A DNA stretch of 64,000 nt, taken from contig NZ_JQLQ01000002.1 in NCBI RefSeq assembly GCF_000744285.1, forward strand, positions 744,001-808,000, written 5' to 3'. Shown piece after piece: positions 54,710 to 63,491 of the stretch; position 1 is the first letter of the stretch; the number at the start of each line of letters is the position of its first letter. The notes beneath the pieces are model-generated. The model was not told the origin of the DNA and did no database searches. It saw only the letters and a program-made list of their open reading frames with translations. This DNA comes from Carnobacterium pleistocenium FTR1. GTDB lineage: Bacteria > Bacillota > Bacilli > Lactobacillales > Carnobacteriaceae. The translations under genes and the position numbers were made by a program.

Positions 54710-56815
54710 TTAATGGAAAAGGCTTGAAATAGCTTCATAAATTCGTTGATTGGATTGTGTATCATGATGATAAAGTAGCGCGTCTGCTTTTTGTTTATTC
54801 TTACGAGTAATTTTAAATTGATTTATCCCTATTTGTTGCAACAAGTGAAGCAAATCTTCTTCAGAAGTTGTTAGTTCACCTGGCAATTCATTTAGATAAG
54901 TAAAATTGGAATGAAAAAGTTCTTCTAAAGGAAGTGCTTTAATGTCTGGTTGATAAAACAAAACCGGTTTTAAAAGAAAACTAAAATCAAAGGCAATTGG
55001 ATCAGCGTCTGTTATCAAAAGTTTACTATCTTTTATTAGTTGTTGGACGTTTTCTTGACTTTGGAGAACTAAGGTACAAGCGGTATCAGCAAATGCGTCA
55101 ATATAATGAAGCATTGATGCCGGTAGAGCAGTTATGACTTCAAGGTTATATTGATGGACAAAGTTTAAAAAAACTGAATTCTTCAGCAATGAAATAAAAG
55201 ACGCCGCCATATGTTCGATTACATCAGATTGGTAGTGTAATCCAGAATCGTGATTCATTGGGAAAAGCAGCAATTGCTGCTTTATAGCTGAATCAGGTTC
55301 ATCTTTTAAAAGTTCATCAAAACGCGGCAAGCCTGTAATAGAAAGTTTAGCCTCTGGAAAGTTTAAGGTTTCAATGGCATACCGCTTTTCTGTTTTAGAA
55401 CTGATTAAAAATAAATCAGCTTTGAAAAGCTTGGTATTATACTCTAATGCTGTTTTTACATTTTGTGATCCTAGAACGTTTCGTGGCAAAAGAACTTTTT
55501 TAGCAGCTAATTCAGCCAACCATAGCGGGTTGCGTGTAGGCATAATAGCATAAGGTTCTTCCGTTGTGAGCAGTAGTTGAGCCATTAATAATAGCAAAAT
55601 GTATTTTTTTGATTTGTAAATTAACAGATAATCTTTGTCTAAAGCAGCAGCTTTAGCATAATCTGGTGATTTGCTATCAATAACATAGTAGATTTCTTTT
55701 TCCGGATGGTGTTGTCTCATGTAGCGGAAAAAGGCCCAACTATTATTTTTAGCTTCCGTAGGCGTTTCGCCCATGATCCAAATATTTCGTTTGCTATAAA
55801 AAGGACGTAAAATTGGAGCGAAATGAAAAAGCTCTTTCATATATTCAAAATTTTCTTTTTCAAAATTTGTTACTGAAAGAATAAAATTATTTGATTGATC
55901 CGTAAAATTAGGAGCCAACAGCATCGTTCGTTTTCCGTATGAGTAAGAAAAATAATGGTAATTATTTTTGGCATTTGCATCATTTGGATTAGAAACATGA
56001 ATAATAGTCGGTTCAAAAAATCCATTTAAGTACAATTCAAAGTATAAATCAAAATCTTCATCGTTGGAATTACTGGAAAAAAGTTCCTGAGCATATTCGG
56101 CTAAATCTAAATTAACTTGATAATCATAATAATTGAGATGAGTTCCATCTTCTGAAGCGGTTAATTGATGATCTGAATGAATGATTTGGCGATGGCCAAA
56201 TTTTCTTCCGACCATTATAGTATCGATTCGATTTATTGGATTTGCTTTTGTAATAATGGTGCCTTTAAGTGTTAACTTATTTTTTTTCAATTGAACTGAA
56301 TCTATCTTTGAATCTTGGATATAGCGGACGTTTCGTACGGGAATATTGATTGTAAAACAAAACCCTTGAGTCTTTCTGCTAAAGTAAGGGTATAAGTGAT
56401 AACTGCTATCCTCAACTTCTGTCAACCCGTATGATTCATAATGATTGAAGCGGTTAAGTGACAAGGGTTCATCTCTTTTAATTTCTTGACCATCTATTAA
56501 ATAACGGAGCGTAAAATAAAACTCGAAATGTTCTTTAGGGTCTGCTGGGGCATATTTTTTAATAAAGGAACGTATATTAATTGAAAAAGAATACTCTCCA
56601 TTGGCTTTAGTTGCCTTAAATGGATACTTTTTCCCAGTTTCTCTATGTAAAATAAAAAATTCTTTGAATTTAATTGAAAAATCTTTTGTTAAAGTTACAG
56701 TGATAAGTAGAGTATCATCTTGTTTATTTAGCGTAAATGAAGGATGCTGAATTTTTTCAATTTGTTGTTCAATTTGGTCTTTTTTTAAAGTTTGCTCATT
56801 ACTAGTAGAATGCAT
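54710..56815 (-). CDS. Divergent CDP-glycerol glycerophosphotransferase-like protein (TagF superfamily)
   Basis: 701 residues from the ATG at 56815, 8 bases after GGAGG. An N-terminal half (about 1-330) forms beta-rich modules of the sort found before teichoic-acid polymerase domains; the C-terminal half (about 345-701) shows TagF-like NIWIMGETPTEAKNNSWAFFRYMRQHHPEKEIYYVID and LLITDADPIAFDFSFLLKPVLFYQPD. The WHGT motif with catalytic His is replaced by LLPRNVLG, and the DYSS motif by DADP, so it is either inactive or uses altered chemistry. It probably acts at the membrane in cell-surface polymer synthesis. No other tag genes adjoin. Confidence 0.75.
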   Translation of the reverse strand: MHSTSNEQTLKKDQIEQQIEKIQHPSFTLNKQDDTLLITVTLTKDFSIKFKEFFILHRETGKKYPFKATKANGEYSFSINIRSFIKKYAPADPKEHFEFYFTLRYLIDGQEIKRDEPLSLNRFNHYESYGLTEVEDSSYHLYPYFSRKTQGFCFTINIPVRNVRYIQDSKIDSVQLKKNKLTLKGTIITKANPINRIDTIMVGRKFGHRQIIHSDHQLTASEDGTHLNYYDYQVNLDLAEYAQELFSSNSNDEDFDLYFELYLNGFFEPTIIHVSNPNDANAKNNYHYFSYSYGKRTMLLAPNFTDQSNNFILSVTNFEKENFEYMKELFHFAPILRPFYSKRNIWIMGETPTEAKNNSWAFFRYMRQHHPEKEIYYVIDSKSPDYAKAAALDKDYLLIYKSKKYILLLLMAQLLLTTEEPYAIMPTRNPLWLAELAAKKVLLPRNVLGSQNVKTALEYNTKLFKADLFLISSKTEKRYAIETLNFPEAKLSITGLPRFDELLKDEPDSAIKQQLLLFPMNHDSGLHYQSDVIEHMAASFISLLKNSVFLNFVHQYNLEVITALPASMLHYIDAFADTACTLVLQSQENVQQLIKDSKLLITDADPIAFDFSFLLKPVLFYQPDIKALPLEELFHSNFTYLNELPGELTTSEEDLLHLLQQIGINQFKITRKNKQKADALLYHHDTQSNQRIYEAISSLFH

Positions 56816-56980
56816 AAAATCTACCTCCATTATTGGATGAATTACCTCAATTTATCATACCAGTCTATCCAACAGGTAGCAAATAGTATAAGTATTTTTT
56901 TAAGGAATAGTCAGCCTTTTTTTAGTTTTGATCGTTAGCGAAAGCAGGTTAGCATTTAATACCCTTTAAAAGAAAGAATA

Positions 56981-56989
56981 TGGTAAAAT
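56981..56989 (+). promoter_or_regulatory. Extended -10 promoter of the EIIA-like gene
   Basis: TGGTAAAAT, a TGn-extended -10 without a clear -35, 44 bases before the ATG at 57033. Confidence 0.45.
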
Positions 56990-57032
56990 AACTAAGAGCA
57001 AAGGAATTTGAAATAAGAAAGGAATGAGTAAT

Positions 57033-57398
57033 ATGTTAATTGGAACAGTAACGGCAATTGGAGAAAGTGCTATTAGTAAAAAAGATCCTATGATTATTTT
57101 ATTTGGAGAAAAAGCTACGAAAGATATTCGGACTGTAGCTATTATTCAATCTTTTAAAAAAGAAACAGAAACCATAAAATTAGAACCAGGACACACGATT
57201 TCTTTTGATGATAAAGTATACACTATTCAAACAGTTGGAAGTTTAGCGAATGAAAATTTAAATACAATTGGTCATGTTACACTGTCTTTTTCGGAAGTGG
57301 TAAAAGAAGATCAAATTGAGAGCAGTATTTACTTATCACCATACGAATTACCAGAAGTAGTGGTCGGGACTAAAATAAACTACGACGATCATGAGTAA
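57033..57398 (+). CDS. Orphan glucitol/sorbitol PTS EIIA-like protein lacking the phospho-histidine
   Basis: 121 residues from the ATG at 57033, 9 bases after AGAAAGGA; an ATG at 57024 is too close to that site. TVTAIGESAISKKDPMIILFGEKA, VYTIQTVGSLANENLNTIGHVTLSF and the end ELPEVVVGTKI match EIIA of the glucitol family (SrlB/GutB) along its length. In SrlB the phosphorylated His43 lies in CFIHCHGE; the equivalent here is AIIQSFKKE, with Gln39. It therefore cannot carry phosphate there. No glucitol EIIB/EIIC is adjacent. Probably a repurposed or regulatory protein. Confidence 0.82.
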   Translation: MLIGTVTAIGESAISKKDPMIILFGEKATKDIRTVAIIQSFKKETETIKLEPGHTISFDDKVYTIQTVGSLANENLNTIGHVTLSFSEVVKEDQIESSIYLSPYELPEVVVGTKINYDDHE

Positions 57399-57517
57399 GT
57401 TTTATAATCTATAATTTTTAGTAATGATAGCTTCTTTAATCCAGAAAACATTTCATTTTGAAGTAGCAACACTATTTGTTATATAGCCAAATTCAATAGG
57501 ATTAGAGGGGTGTAGGT

Positions 57518-58723
57518 ATGGGTGAAGAAAAACTAAAAGGAAAAACTAGAGAGACAGTAACCTGGTTTTGGAAATGGATTTTGAACAACAAGGTTGTCTC
57601 TATTTTAATCATTTCTCTTTTGATCTTCTTGAATCTATTTGTATTTTCAAAAGTTGCTTATCTATTTTCACCAATAGGAGATTTTTTAAGTGTTATCGGT
57701 TTGCCGGTTATTCTTGCAGGGATTCTCTATTACCTGGTTAATCCATTGATAGACTGGATGGAACGAAAAAGAGTTCCCCGTGTATTGGGAATAGCTTGGA
57801 TTTTTATCGTTATCGGAGCACTAATAGTTTGGGGTATCACAACAGTGATCCCGATTATTCAAGAGCAAACAATTAGCATTATTGAAAATTGGCCTATTTA
57901 TTGGGAAAATATTGTTGCTCAAATAGATAGCTTATTAAGAAGTGACGTGCTCTCTCAATTCCAATCACAATTATCTAATTTCAATGATAATTTATTATCC
58001 AATGTTTCAGAACAAGCTAATGGCGTGTTAGATACAACTTTTGCTAGTATTGGAAGTGTGGTCGGTGCAGTGACAAATGTTGTAATTGCAATCATTACGA
58101 TGCCATTTATTCTTTTTTACTTATTAAAAGATGGGAAAAATTTGCCTTATCATGTAATGAAAATGGTTCCTTCAAAAATGAGAAAAGGTACGTATCAATT
58201 GTTGATAGAGATCAATACACAAATTAGTCAATATATACGTGGTCAATTATTGGTAGCCTTTTTTGTTGGGCTGATGTTTTGGACAGGATTTGCAATTATT
58301 GGGTTAGAGTATGCTGTAACATTAGGGGTGCTAGCGGGAGTTTTAAATTTGGTTCCTTATCTAGGTTCATTTCTTGCGACAGTTCCAGCTGTTGTGATTG
58401 CTTTGGTAGATTCCCCAAGTATGTTGATCAAAGTACTGATCGTATTTGCTATCGAGCAAACAATTGAAGGAAGAGTGATCCAACCACAAATTTTAGGGAA
58501 TAATTTAGAAGTTCATCCGTTAACGATCATTATCGTCTTGCTATCTGCTGGAAAAATATTTGGTGTTCCAGGTGTTATTCTTGGGATTCCTGGATATGCC
58601 ATCTTAAAAGTTATTGTTGTCCATTTTTTCAGATGGTATCAAGCCTATACTGGACTATACGCTAGTGATGAAAATCCGGCTCCTACGCCCGTTTTAGTAG
58701 TAAATAAAAAAAATAAAAAGTGA
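57518..58723 (+). CDS. AI-2E family transporter (UPF0118/YdbI-PerM-like)
   Basis: 401 residues with seven to eight hydrophobic segments. Landmarks: GLPVILAGILYYLVNPLIDWMERKRVPR near 65-95, MPFILFYLLKDGK near 195, GQLLVAFFVGLMFWTGFAIIGLEYAVTLGVLAGVLNLVPYLGSF near 240-285, and the ending GVPGVILGIPGYAILKV. The family contains exporters of various small molecules and sodium/proton antiporters; real substrate unknown. GAGGGGTG precedes the ATG. Single gene. Confidence 0.9.
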   Translation: MGEEKLKGKTRETVTWFWKWILNNKVVSILIISLLIFLNLFVFSKVAYLFSPIGDFLSVIGLPVILAGILYYLVNPLIDWMERKRVPRVLGIAWIFIVIGALIVWGITTVIPIIQEQTISIIENWPIYWENIVAQIDSLLRSDVLSQFQSQLSNFNDNLLSNVSEQANGVLDTTFASIGSVVGAVTNVVIAIITMPFILFYLLKDGKNLPYHVMKMVPSKMRKGTYQLLIEINTQISQYIRGQLLVAFFVGLMFWTGFAIIGLEYAVTLGVLAGVLNLVPYLGSFLATVPAVVIALVDSPSMLIKVLIVFAIEQTIEGRVIQPQILGNNLEVHPLTIIIVLLSAGKIFGVPGVILGIPGYAILKVIVVHFFRWYQAYTGLYASDENPAPTPVLVVNKKNKK

Positions 58724-58732
58724 TTTGATACT

Positions 58733-58776
58733 AAAAAATCCAGCACCGGATCTAAATTCGGTGTTGGATTTTTTGT
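58733..58776 (+). terminator. Terminator after the AI-2E transporter gene
   Basis: AAAAAATCCAGCACCG pairs with CGGTGTTGGATTTTTT (one G-T pair) around a short loop; T-run follows. Confidence 0.88.
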
Positions 58777-58861
58777 TTTTAAATGATTGTTTTTGCTAAA
58801 AAATTCTTAAGAAAGACTGACATAAATCATTTGTTTTAGGTTTACAAAATAAATGAACTAA

Positions 58862-59485
58862 TTAAAAGTCTTTCCCTAGAGCAGTCGCTTTGGCTATTCC
58901 TTCAGCCATAATAGCTGCTGTTTTAGCAGGGTCATAATCCAAACCTTCAACAAATAGTTCTTGGAAATCAGTGACACCAATATAAGTTGAAATAGTTTTT
59001 AAATATTGATTAGCGGGGTCTTTTCCGCCATAAAGTCCTCCGTTTGCTTGAATGTGCAGGACTTTTTTGTCTCCGGCAAGTCCGATAACTTCACCTTTTT
59101 CATTGTATTTAAATGTTTTTCCAGTAACAGTGATTGTATCGACCCACGCTTTTAACCGAGTAGGGACGTTTAAGTTCCATAAAGGATTAGCAATAATAAT
59201 CTTATCAGCATTCAAAAAGCCATTTGTGTATCCTTCAAATAACGTTACTTTTTGTTGTTTAACTTCAGATAATTCAGTAAAGATAGTTCCGTTGCTAAGT
59301 TCTGACCAGGCTTGTAATAAATCACGATCAATATCGGGGACAGCTAAATCATATAAATTGATATCTTCAACGGAATCTTTAGGATGGTTTTCAATATATG
59401 ATTTTACGAAAGCATCGGTTACTTGCATTGAACGAGAGACCTTGCTATCTAACGGATGAGCACGAATAACTAATAAATTTGTCAT
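58862..59485 (-). CDS. azoR: FMN-dependent NADH-azoreductase
   Basis: 207 residues, typical. Flavodoxin-like fold; HPLDSKVSRSM binds FMN phosphate near 10-20, IANPLWNLNVPTRLKAWVDTI near 98-118 and LHIQANGGLYGG near 145-155 contact flavin. It reduces quinones and azo compounds by two electrons, avoiding radical formation. A strong dyad overlaps its -10, pointing to a redox- or quinone-sensing repressor (YodB/MhqR-like, inference). AAGGATC ribosome region is weak. Confidence 0.92.
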   Translation of the reverse strand: MTNLLVIRAHPLDSKVSRSMQVTDAFVKSYIENHPKDSVEDINLYDLAVPDIDRDLLQAWSELSNGTIFTELSEVKQQKVTLFEGYTNGFLNADKIIIANPLWNLNVPTRLKAWVDTITVTGKTFKYNEKGEVIGLAGDKKVLHIQANGGLYGGKDPANQYLKTISTYIGVTDFQELFVEGLDYDPAKTAAIMAEGIAKATALGKDF

Positions 59486-59534
59486 AATAAGATCCTTCTT
59501 TCACCTTTTTTTGAGAACCTTCTCTTTATCATCT

Positions 59535-59570
59535 CTTTAGTATCTTACTAAAGTTGATCTTAAACAGCAA
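59535..59570 (-). promoter_or_regulatory. azoR promoter with palindromic operator
   Basis: Minus strand: TTGCTG (59570-59565), 17 bases, TAAGAT (59547-59542). A perfect dyad CTTTAGTA-N3-TACTAAAG (59535-59553) covers the -10. Confidence 0.65.
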
Positions 59571-59674
59571 GAAGCAAAATCAAATAAAAAGTGGTGATTG
59601 AAATGCAATGAGCTGATTTTTAAAAAGGAAGAGAATATAATGAGAGAAACGTTTAGAGCTTATCAAAAGATATG

Positions 59675-59702
59675 TTGACCGCTATACTTTAATCGTTAAG
59701 AT
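59675..59702 (+). promoter_or_regulatory. Probable promoter of the ABC exporter genes
   Basis: TTGACC (59675-59680), 16 bases, TAAGAT (59697-59702), 100 bases before the first exporter gene. The 316-base gap 59486-59801 also holds the azoR promoter; no other feature is seen. Confidence 0.5.
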
Positions 59703-59801
59703 AACCAAAAGGACGGGAAAATAAAAAGTGAATAATTGAAAATTGGCGAAAAGATGAACGAGTAAAATTCAGAACGGCCAACAGATTAAGGAGGAAAAGA
59801 C

Positions 59802-61526
59802 ATGTTTAGATTAATAAATAAATTAAATAATTGGGCTGTATTTGGAGCAGTCGTATTTATGATTATTCAAGTTGTTGGAGACCTGTATCTTCCAACTTTA
59901 ACCGCAGATATTATTGATAATGGTGTATCCACTGGAAATATCGATTACATTATTTCAGTAGGAATTAAAATGCTGGGTTTTTCATTACTCAGTATTCTTG
60001 CTGCTATTTTAAATGTCTATTTGGCTGCTCAACAATCGCAACTATTAGGAAAAAAACTTCGAAGCGAGCTTTACCGAAAAGTTTCCTATTTTTCAAATGA
60101 TGAAATAGATAAATTAGGAACGTCTTCCTTGCTAACTAGGACAACGAATGACGTAGAACAAATTCAATTGGTTGCTATGATCATGTTAAGAATTATGATC
60201 ATGGCTCCCATCATGTTGGTCGGGGCAGGTGTGCTAGCCTATAGTCGTGAACCAAAATTGGCTCGGATTTTCGTTTATGTTATTCCAGTGTTAGCTGTTT
60301 TTATCGGCTTCATTATGTATTTTTCAATTCCTTATTTCAAATCACTGCAAAAAAAAACAGACCACTTAAATCTTATTTTTCGTGAAGGGCTAACAGGGAT
60401 TCGGGTCATTCGCGCATTTAACCGGAACGATTCAGAAATAAAACGTTTTGATGAGGCCAACAAAGCGTTTGCTGAAACGTCTATTAAAGTACAAACAATA
60501 TTGAGTTTGCTATTTCCAATGATGACTTTAATTATCAGTGCAACAAATATTGCTATTATCTGGTTTGGTGGAGGATATATTAGTACTGGGGACATGGAAA
60601 TTGGGAATTTAGTTACTTTTATGGCCTACGCAATGCAAATCTTGATAAGCGTCATAATGTTGGCAATGGTTTTTATTTATGTTCCACGAGGACAAGTTTC
60701 AGCCGCACGGATCAATGAAGTTTTAACGATGGAAAGTAAGATAAAAGATCCTGAAAGTCCAAGTGCTGTTCAAAAGCGTGGTACAAAATTGCTCTCATTT
60801 GAAAAAGTTAATTACCGGTATTCGGGAGCTGAAAAATTAGCATTAGAAGAAATCGATTTTGAAGGTGGAAAAGGTGATGTGATTGCCATTATTGGAGGGA
60901 CAGGTTCTGGTAAAACAACGATTGCAAATCTGATCACGCGCTTTTATGACATTGAAGCAGGGAGTATCAAAATTAACGGTATCGATATACGAAAAATAAA
61001 GCAAAAAGACTTACGCAATTTTATAGGATATGCTCCGCAAAAAGCCCAATTATTCACTGGTACGATTCGCGAAAATCTGCAGTATGGAAAGTCAACTGCA
61101 ACAGATGAAGAAATGTGGCAGGCATTAAAGATTGCTCAAGCAGCAAATTTTGTATCTGAATTGCCTAAAGGCTTAGATGCAGTCGTCGAACAAGGTGGAG
61201 GGAATTTCTCTGGTGGGCAAAAGCAACGGTTAAATATTGCAAGGGCATTGGTTGCAAAAGCAGAGATATTGATCTTTGACGATTCTTTCTCAGCACTTGA
61301 TTTTAAAACGGATGCAGCTTTAAGGAAAGCATTGCTTCCAGAAACGAGAAATTCAGTTGTTTTAATTATTGCCCAAAGAATTAGTTCGGTCACACAGGCT
61401 GATACCATCCTTGTCTTGGAAGAAGGGAAATTGGTTGGCAAAGGAACGCATGAGGAATTAAAACAGACTAATGAAACGTATCAAGAAATAATGAGATCTC
61501 AAATGAGTGAGGAGGAGATGTCATGA
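59802..61526 (+). CDS. ABC exporter half-transporter with degenerate NBD (LmrC/BmrC-like)
   Basis: 574 residues: transmembrane domain of six helices (about 1-310) and NBD (about 335-574). Walker A GGTGSGKT and signature FSGGQKQ are intact, but Walker B reads ILIFDDS with Asp where the catalytic Glu should be, and the H-loop His is Gln (IIAQRIS). This is the pattern of one partner in heterodimeric type IV exporters. The stop overlaps the next gene by 4 bases. GGAGG before the ATG. Exports drugs or lipids, substrate unknown. Confidence 0.93.
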   Translation: MFRLINKLNNWAVFGAVVFMIIQVVGDLYLPTLTADIIDNGVSTGNIDYIISVGIKMLGFSLLSILAAILNVYLAAQQSQLLGKKLRSELYRKVSYFSNDEIDKLGTSSLLTRTTNDVEQIQLVAMIMLRIMIMAPIMLVGAGVLAYSREPKLARIFVYVIPVLAVFIGFIMYFSIPYFKSLQKKTDHLNLIFREGLTGIRVIRAFNRNDSEIKRFDEANKAFAETSIKVQTILSLLFPMMTLIISATNIAIIWFGGGYISTGDMEIGNLVTFMAYAMQILISVIMLAMVFIYVPRGQVSAARINEVLTMESKIKDPESPSAVQKRGTKLLSFEKVNYRYSGAEKLALEEIDFEGGKGDVIAIIGGTGSGKTTIANLITRFYDIEAGSIKINGIDIRKIKQKDLRNFIGYAPQKAQLFTGTIRENLQYGKSTATDEEMWQALKIAQAANFVSELPKGLDAVVEQGGGNFSGGQKQRLNIARALVAKAEILIFDDSFSALDFKTDAALRKALLPETRNSVVLIIAQRISSVTQADTILVLEEGKLVGKGTHEELKQTNETYQEIMRSQMSEEEMS

Positions 61527-63382
61527 GTAAAAATAGTTCTGATTCAACTAAACCTATTCGTGAAATCAAACCTAAAAATTTCTTGAAGACGCTAATCAGA
61601 TTGCTTAGCTATATAGCTACTCGTTCATTGGCAATCATAATGGTCTTCATACTAGCTATTATTGCAATTGTTTTGCAAACTCAAACACCAAAAATCTTAG
61701 GTGAGGCAACAACTGAAATTTTCAGAGGGGTAACGGAAGGTGCGCAATTGCGACAAGCTGGCCAAGAGGTTGAGGTGCTTCCAATTGATTTTGAGATGAT
61801 CACGAGTATTTTAATCACTGTTGCAATCTTCTATATTCTTTCAGCCATTTTCAGTTACCTTCAACAATTTACGATGACTCGTGTGGCCCAAAGAACGGTG
61901 TATGATTTGCGAAATGATTTGAAAGATAAAATGAATCGTGTTCCGATGCATTATTATGACACGCATTCCAACGGAGATGTCATGTCTCGCGCGGTAAATG
62001 ACATGGATCAAATTGCTAACTCCTTACAGCAAACACTCACGCAATTTATCAACAGTGTAGTGACCTTCTTTGCTGTCTTGTACATGATGATTACCATAAA
62101 TGCAATACTGACCTTAGTTACATTGATCACTGTTCCAATAAGTGCTTTAGCAATTGCGTTAATTGCTCCTAAATCGCAAAAATTATTTGCAGCTCAACAA
62201 AAAAGGTTAGGGCTATTAAATAATCAAGTTGAAGAGACCTATGCCGGACACATTGTTGTGAAAACTTACAATCAAGAAGAAACGGAAATTTTAAAGTTTG
62301 AGGAGAAAAACGATCAACTCTATCAAGCTTCACGAAAAGCTCAATTCCTATCGGGGATTATTATGCCATTGATGATTTTTATTCGGAACTTAGGCTATCT
62401 AGGTGTCGCTACAGTTGGTGGGATTTTTGTCGCCAATGGCATAGTGACATTGGGAAATGTTCAAGCTATGCTGCAATACACAAATCAATTTAATCAGCCG
62501 ATTCGCGAGATGGCAAATCTGATCAATATGATTCAAGCAACGATTGCTTCAGCCGAACGCGTTTTTGAAGTGTTAGACGAAGTGGAAATGACTAATGAAC
62601 CCTCTACTATTCAACCTGTGAAACAGTCACCTTACAAAATCCAATTTGAACATGTTCAATTTGGCTATGAGGGGAAAGATGGGTCGCTGGTAATTAAAGA
62701 CCTTAATTTAAACGTTGAAGAAGGTCAAATAGTTGCTATTGTTGGCCCGACTGGGGCTGGGAAATCTACTTTGATCAATTTGTTGGAACGCTTCTATGAT
62801 GTGAGCGGAGGAAGTATTAAAATTGATGGAGTTGATATACGAGATTTTACGAGAGAAGAAGTGCGGTCCCATTTTGCGATGGTTCTGCAAGATACATGGT
62901 TATTTAATGGCACCATTCTTGATAATATTCGTTACGGCAGTGCTGAATATGGTCAAAATGAGGAACGTATTTATAATTCAGCTAAGGCAGCTCATGTGGA
63001 TGATTTTGTGCATAAACTGCCAGATGGATATGAAACCATTCTTAATGAAGAAGCAAGCAATATCTCATCTGGTCAAAGGCAATTGATTACGATTGCTCGG
63101 GCTTTTTTGGCTGATCCAGAAATTCTGATCTTAGATGAAGCAACATCGAATGTTGATACGAGAACTGAAGTATTGATCCAAAAAGCCATGGGGAAACTGC
63201 TGAAAAATAGAACTAGTTTTGTCGTGGCTCACCGACTCTCCACTATCCGTGAAGCAGATAATATTGTTGTGATGGATCATGGAGACGTAATTGAAATGGG
63301 AACTCATGACGAGTTAATGGCTCTACATGGTTTCTATGCAGATCTTTACTCTAGCCAATTTATCCAACAAGAAGTTAGTTGA
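61523..63382 (+). CDS. ABC exporter half-transporter with canonical NBD (LmrD/BmrD-like)
   Basis: 619 residues: six helices (about 30-340) with an extra extracellular insert near 75-95, then NBD. Walker A GPTGAGKST, Walker B ILILDEATSNVD with catalytic Glu, and H-loop VVAHRLS are complete, while the signature is ISSGQ instead of LSGGQ. Together with the previous protein it forms one good and one degenerate ATP site. ATGA-type overlap with the first gene fits equal production. Confidence 0.94.
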   Translation: MSKNSSDSTKPIREIKPKNFLKTLIRLLSYIATRSLAIIMVFILAIIAIVLQTQTPKILGEATTEIFRGVTEGAQLRQAGQEVEVLPIDFEMITSILITVAIFYILSAIFSYLQQFTMTRVAQRTVYDLRNDLKDKMNRVPMHYYDTHSNGDVMSRAVNDMDQIANSLQQTLTQFINSVVTFFAVLYMMITINAILTLVTLITVPISALAIALIAPKSQKLFAAQQKRLGLLNNQVEETYAGHIVVKTYNQEETEILKFEEKNDQLYQASRKAQFLSGIIMPLMIFIRNLGYLGVATVGGIFVANGIVTLGNVQAMLQYTNQFNQPIREMANLINMIQATIASAERVFEVLDEVEMTNEPSTIQPVKQSPYKIQFEHVQFGYEGKDGSLVIKDLNLNVEEGQIVAIVGPTGAGKSTLINLLERFYDVSGGSIKIDGVDIRDFTREEVRSHFAMVLQDTWLFNGTILDNIRYGSAEYGQNEERIYNSAKAAHVDDFVHKLPDGYETILNEEASNISSGQRQLITIARAFLADPEILILDEATSNVDTRTEVLIQKAMGKLLKNRTSFVVAHRLSTIREADNIVVMDHGDVIEMGTHDELMALHGFYADLYSSQFIQQEVS

Positions 63383-63491
63383 GCAAGACTTTTTTCTAGA
63401 GTAGCTAAAAACAACTAACATGCGTTCCTTTCAATTTTTTTAAAATCTGCTAAACTTACAACATAAGTTTTATAAAAAAGGGGATCAATAT

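Noticed and set aside
59640-59678. Twelve-codon ORF with a fair ribosome site in the azoR-exporter gap
   Set aside because: It lies upstream of the exporter promoter -10 and overlaps the -35; no support beyond chance.
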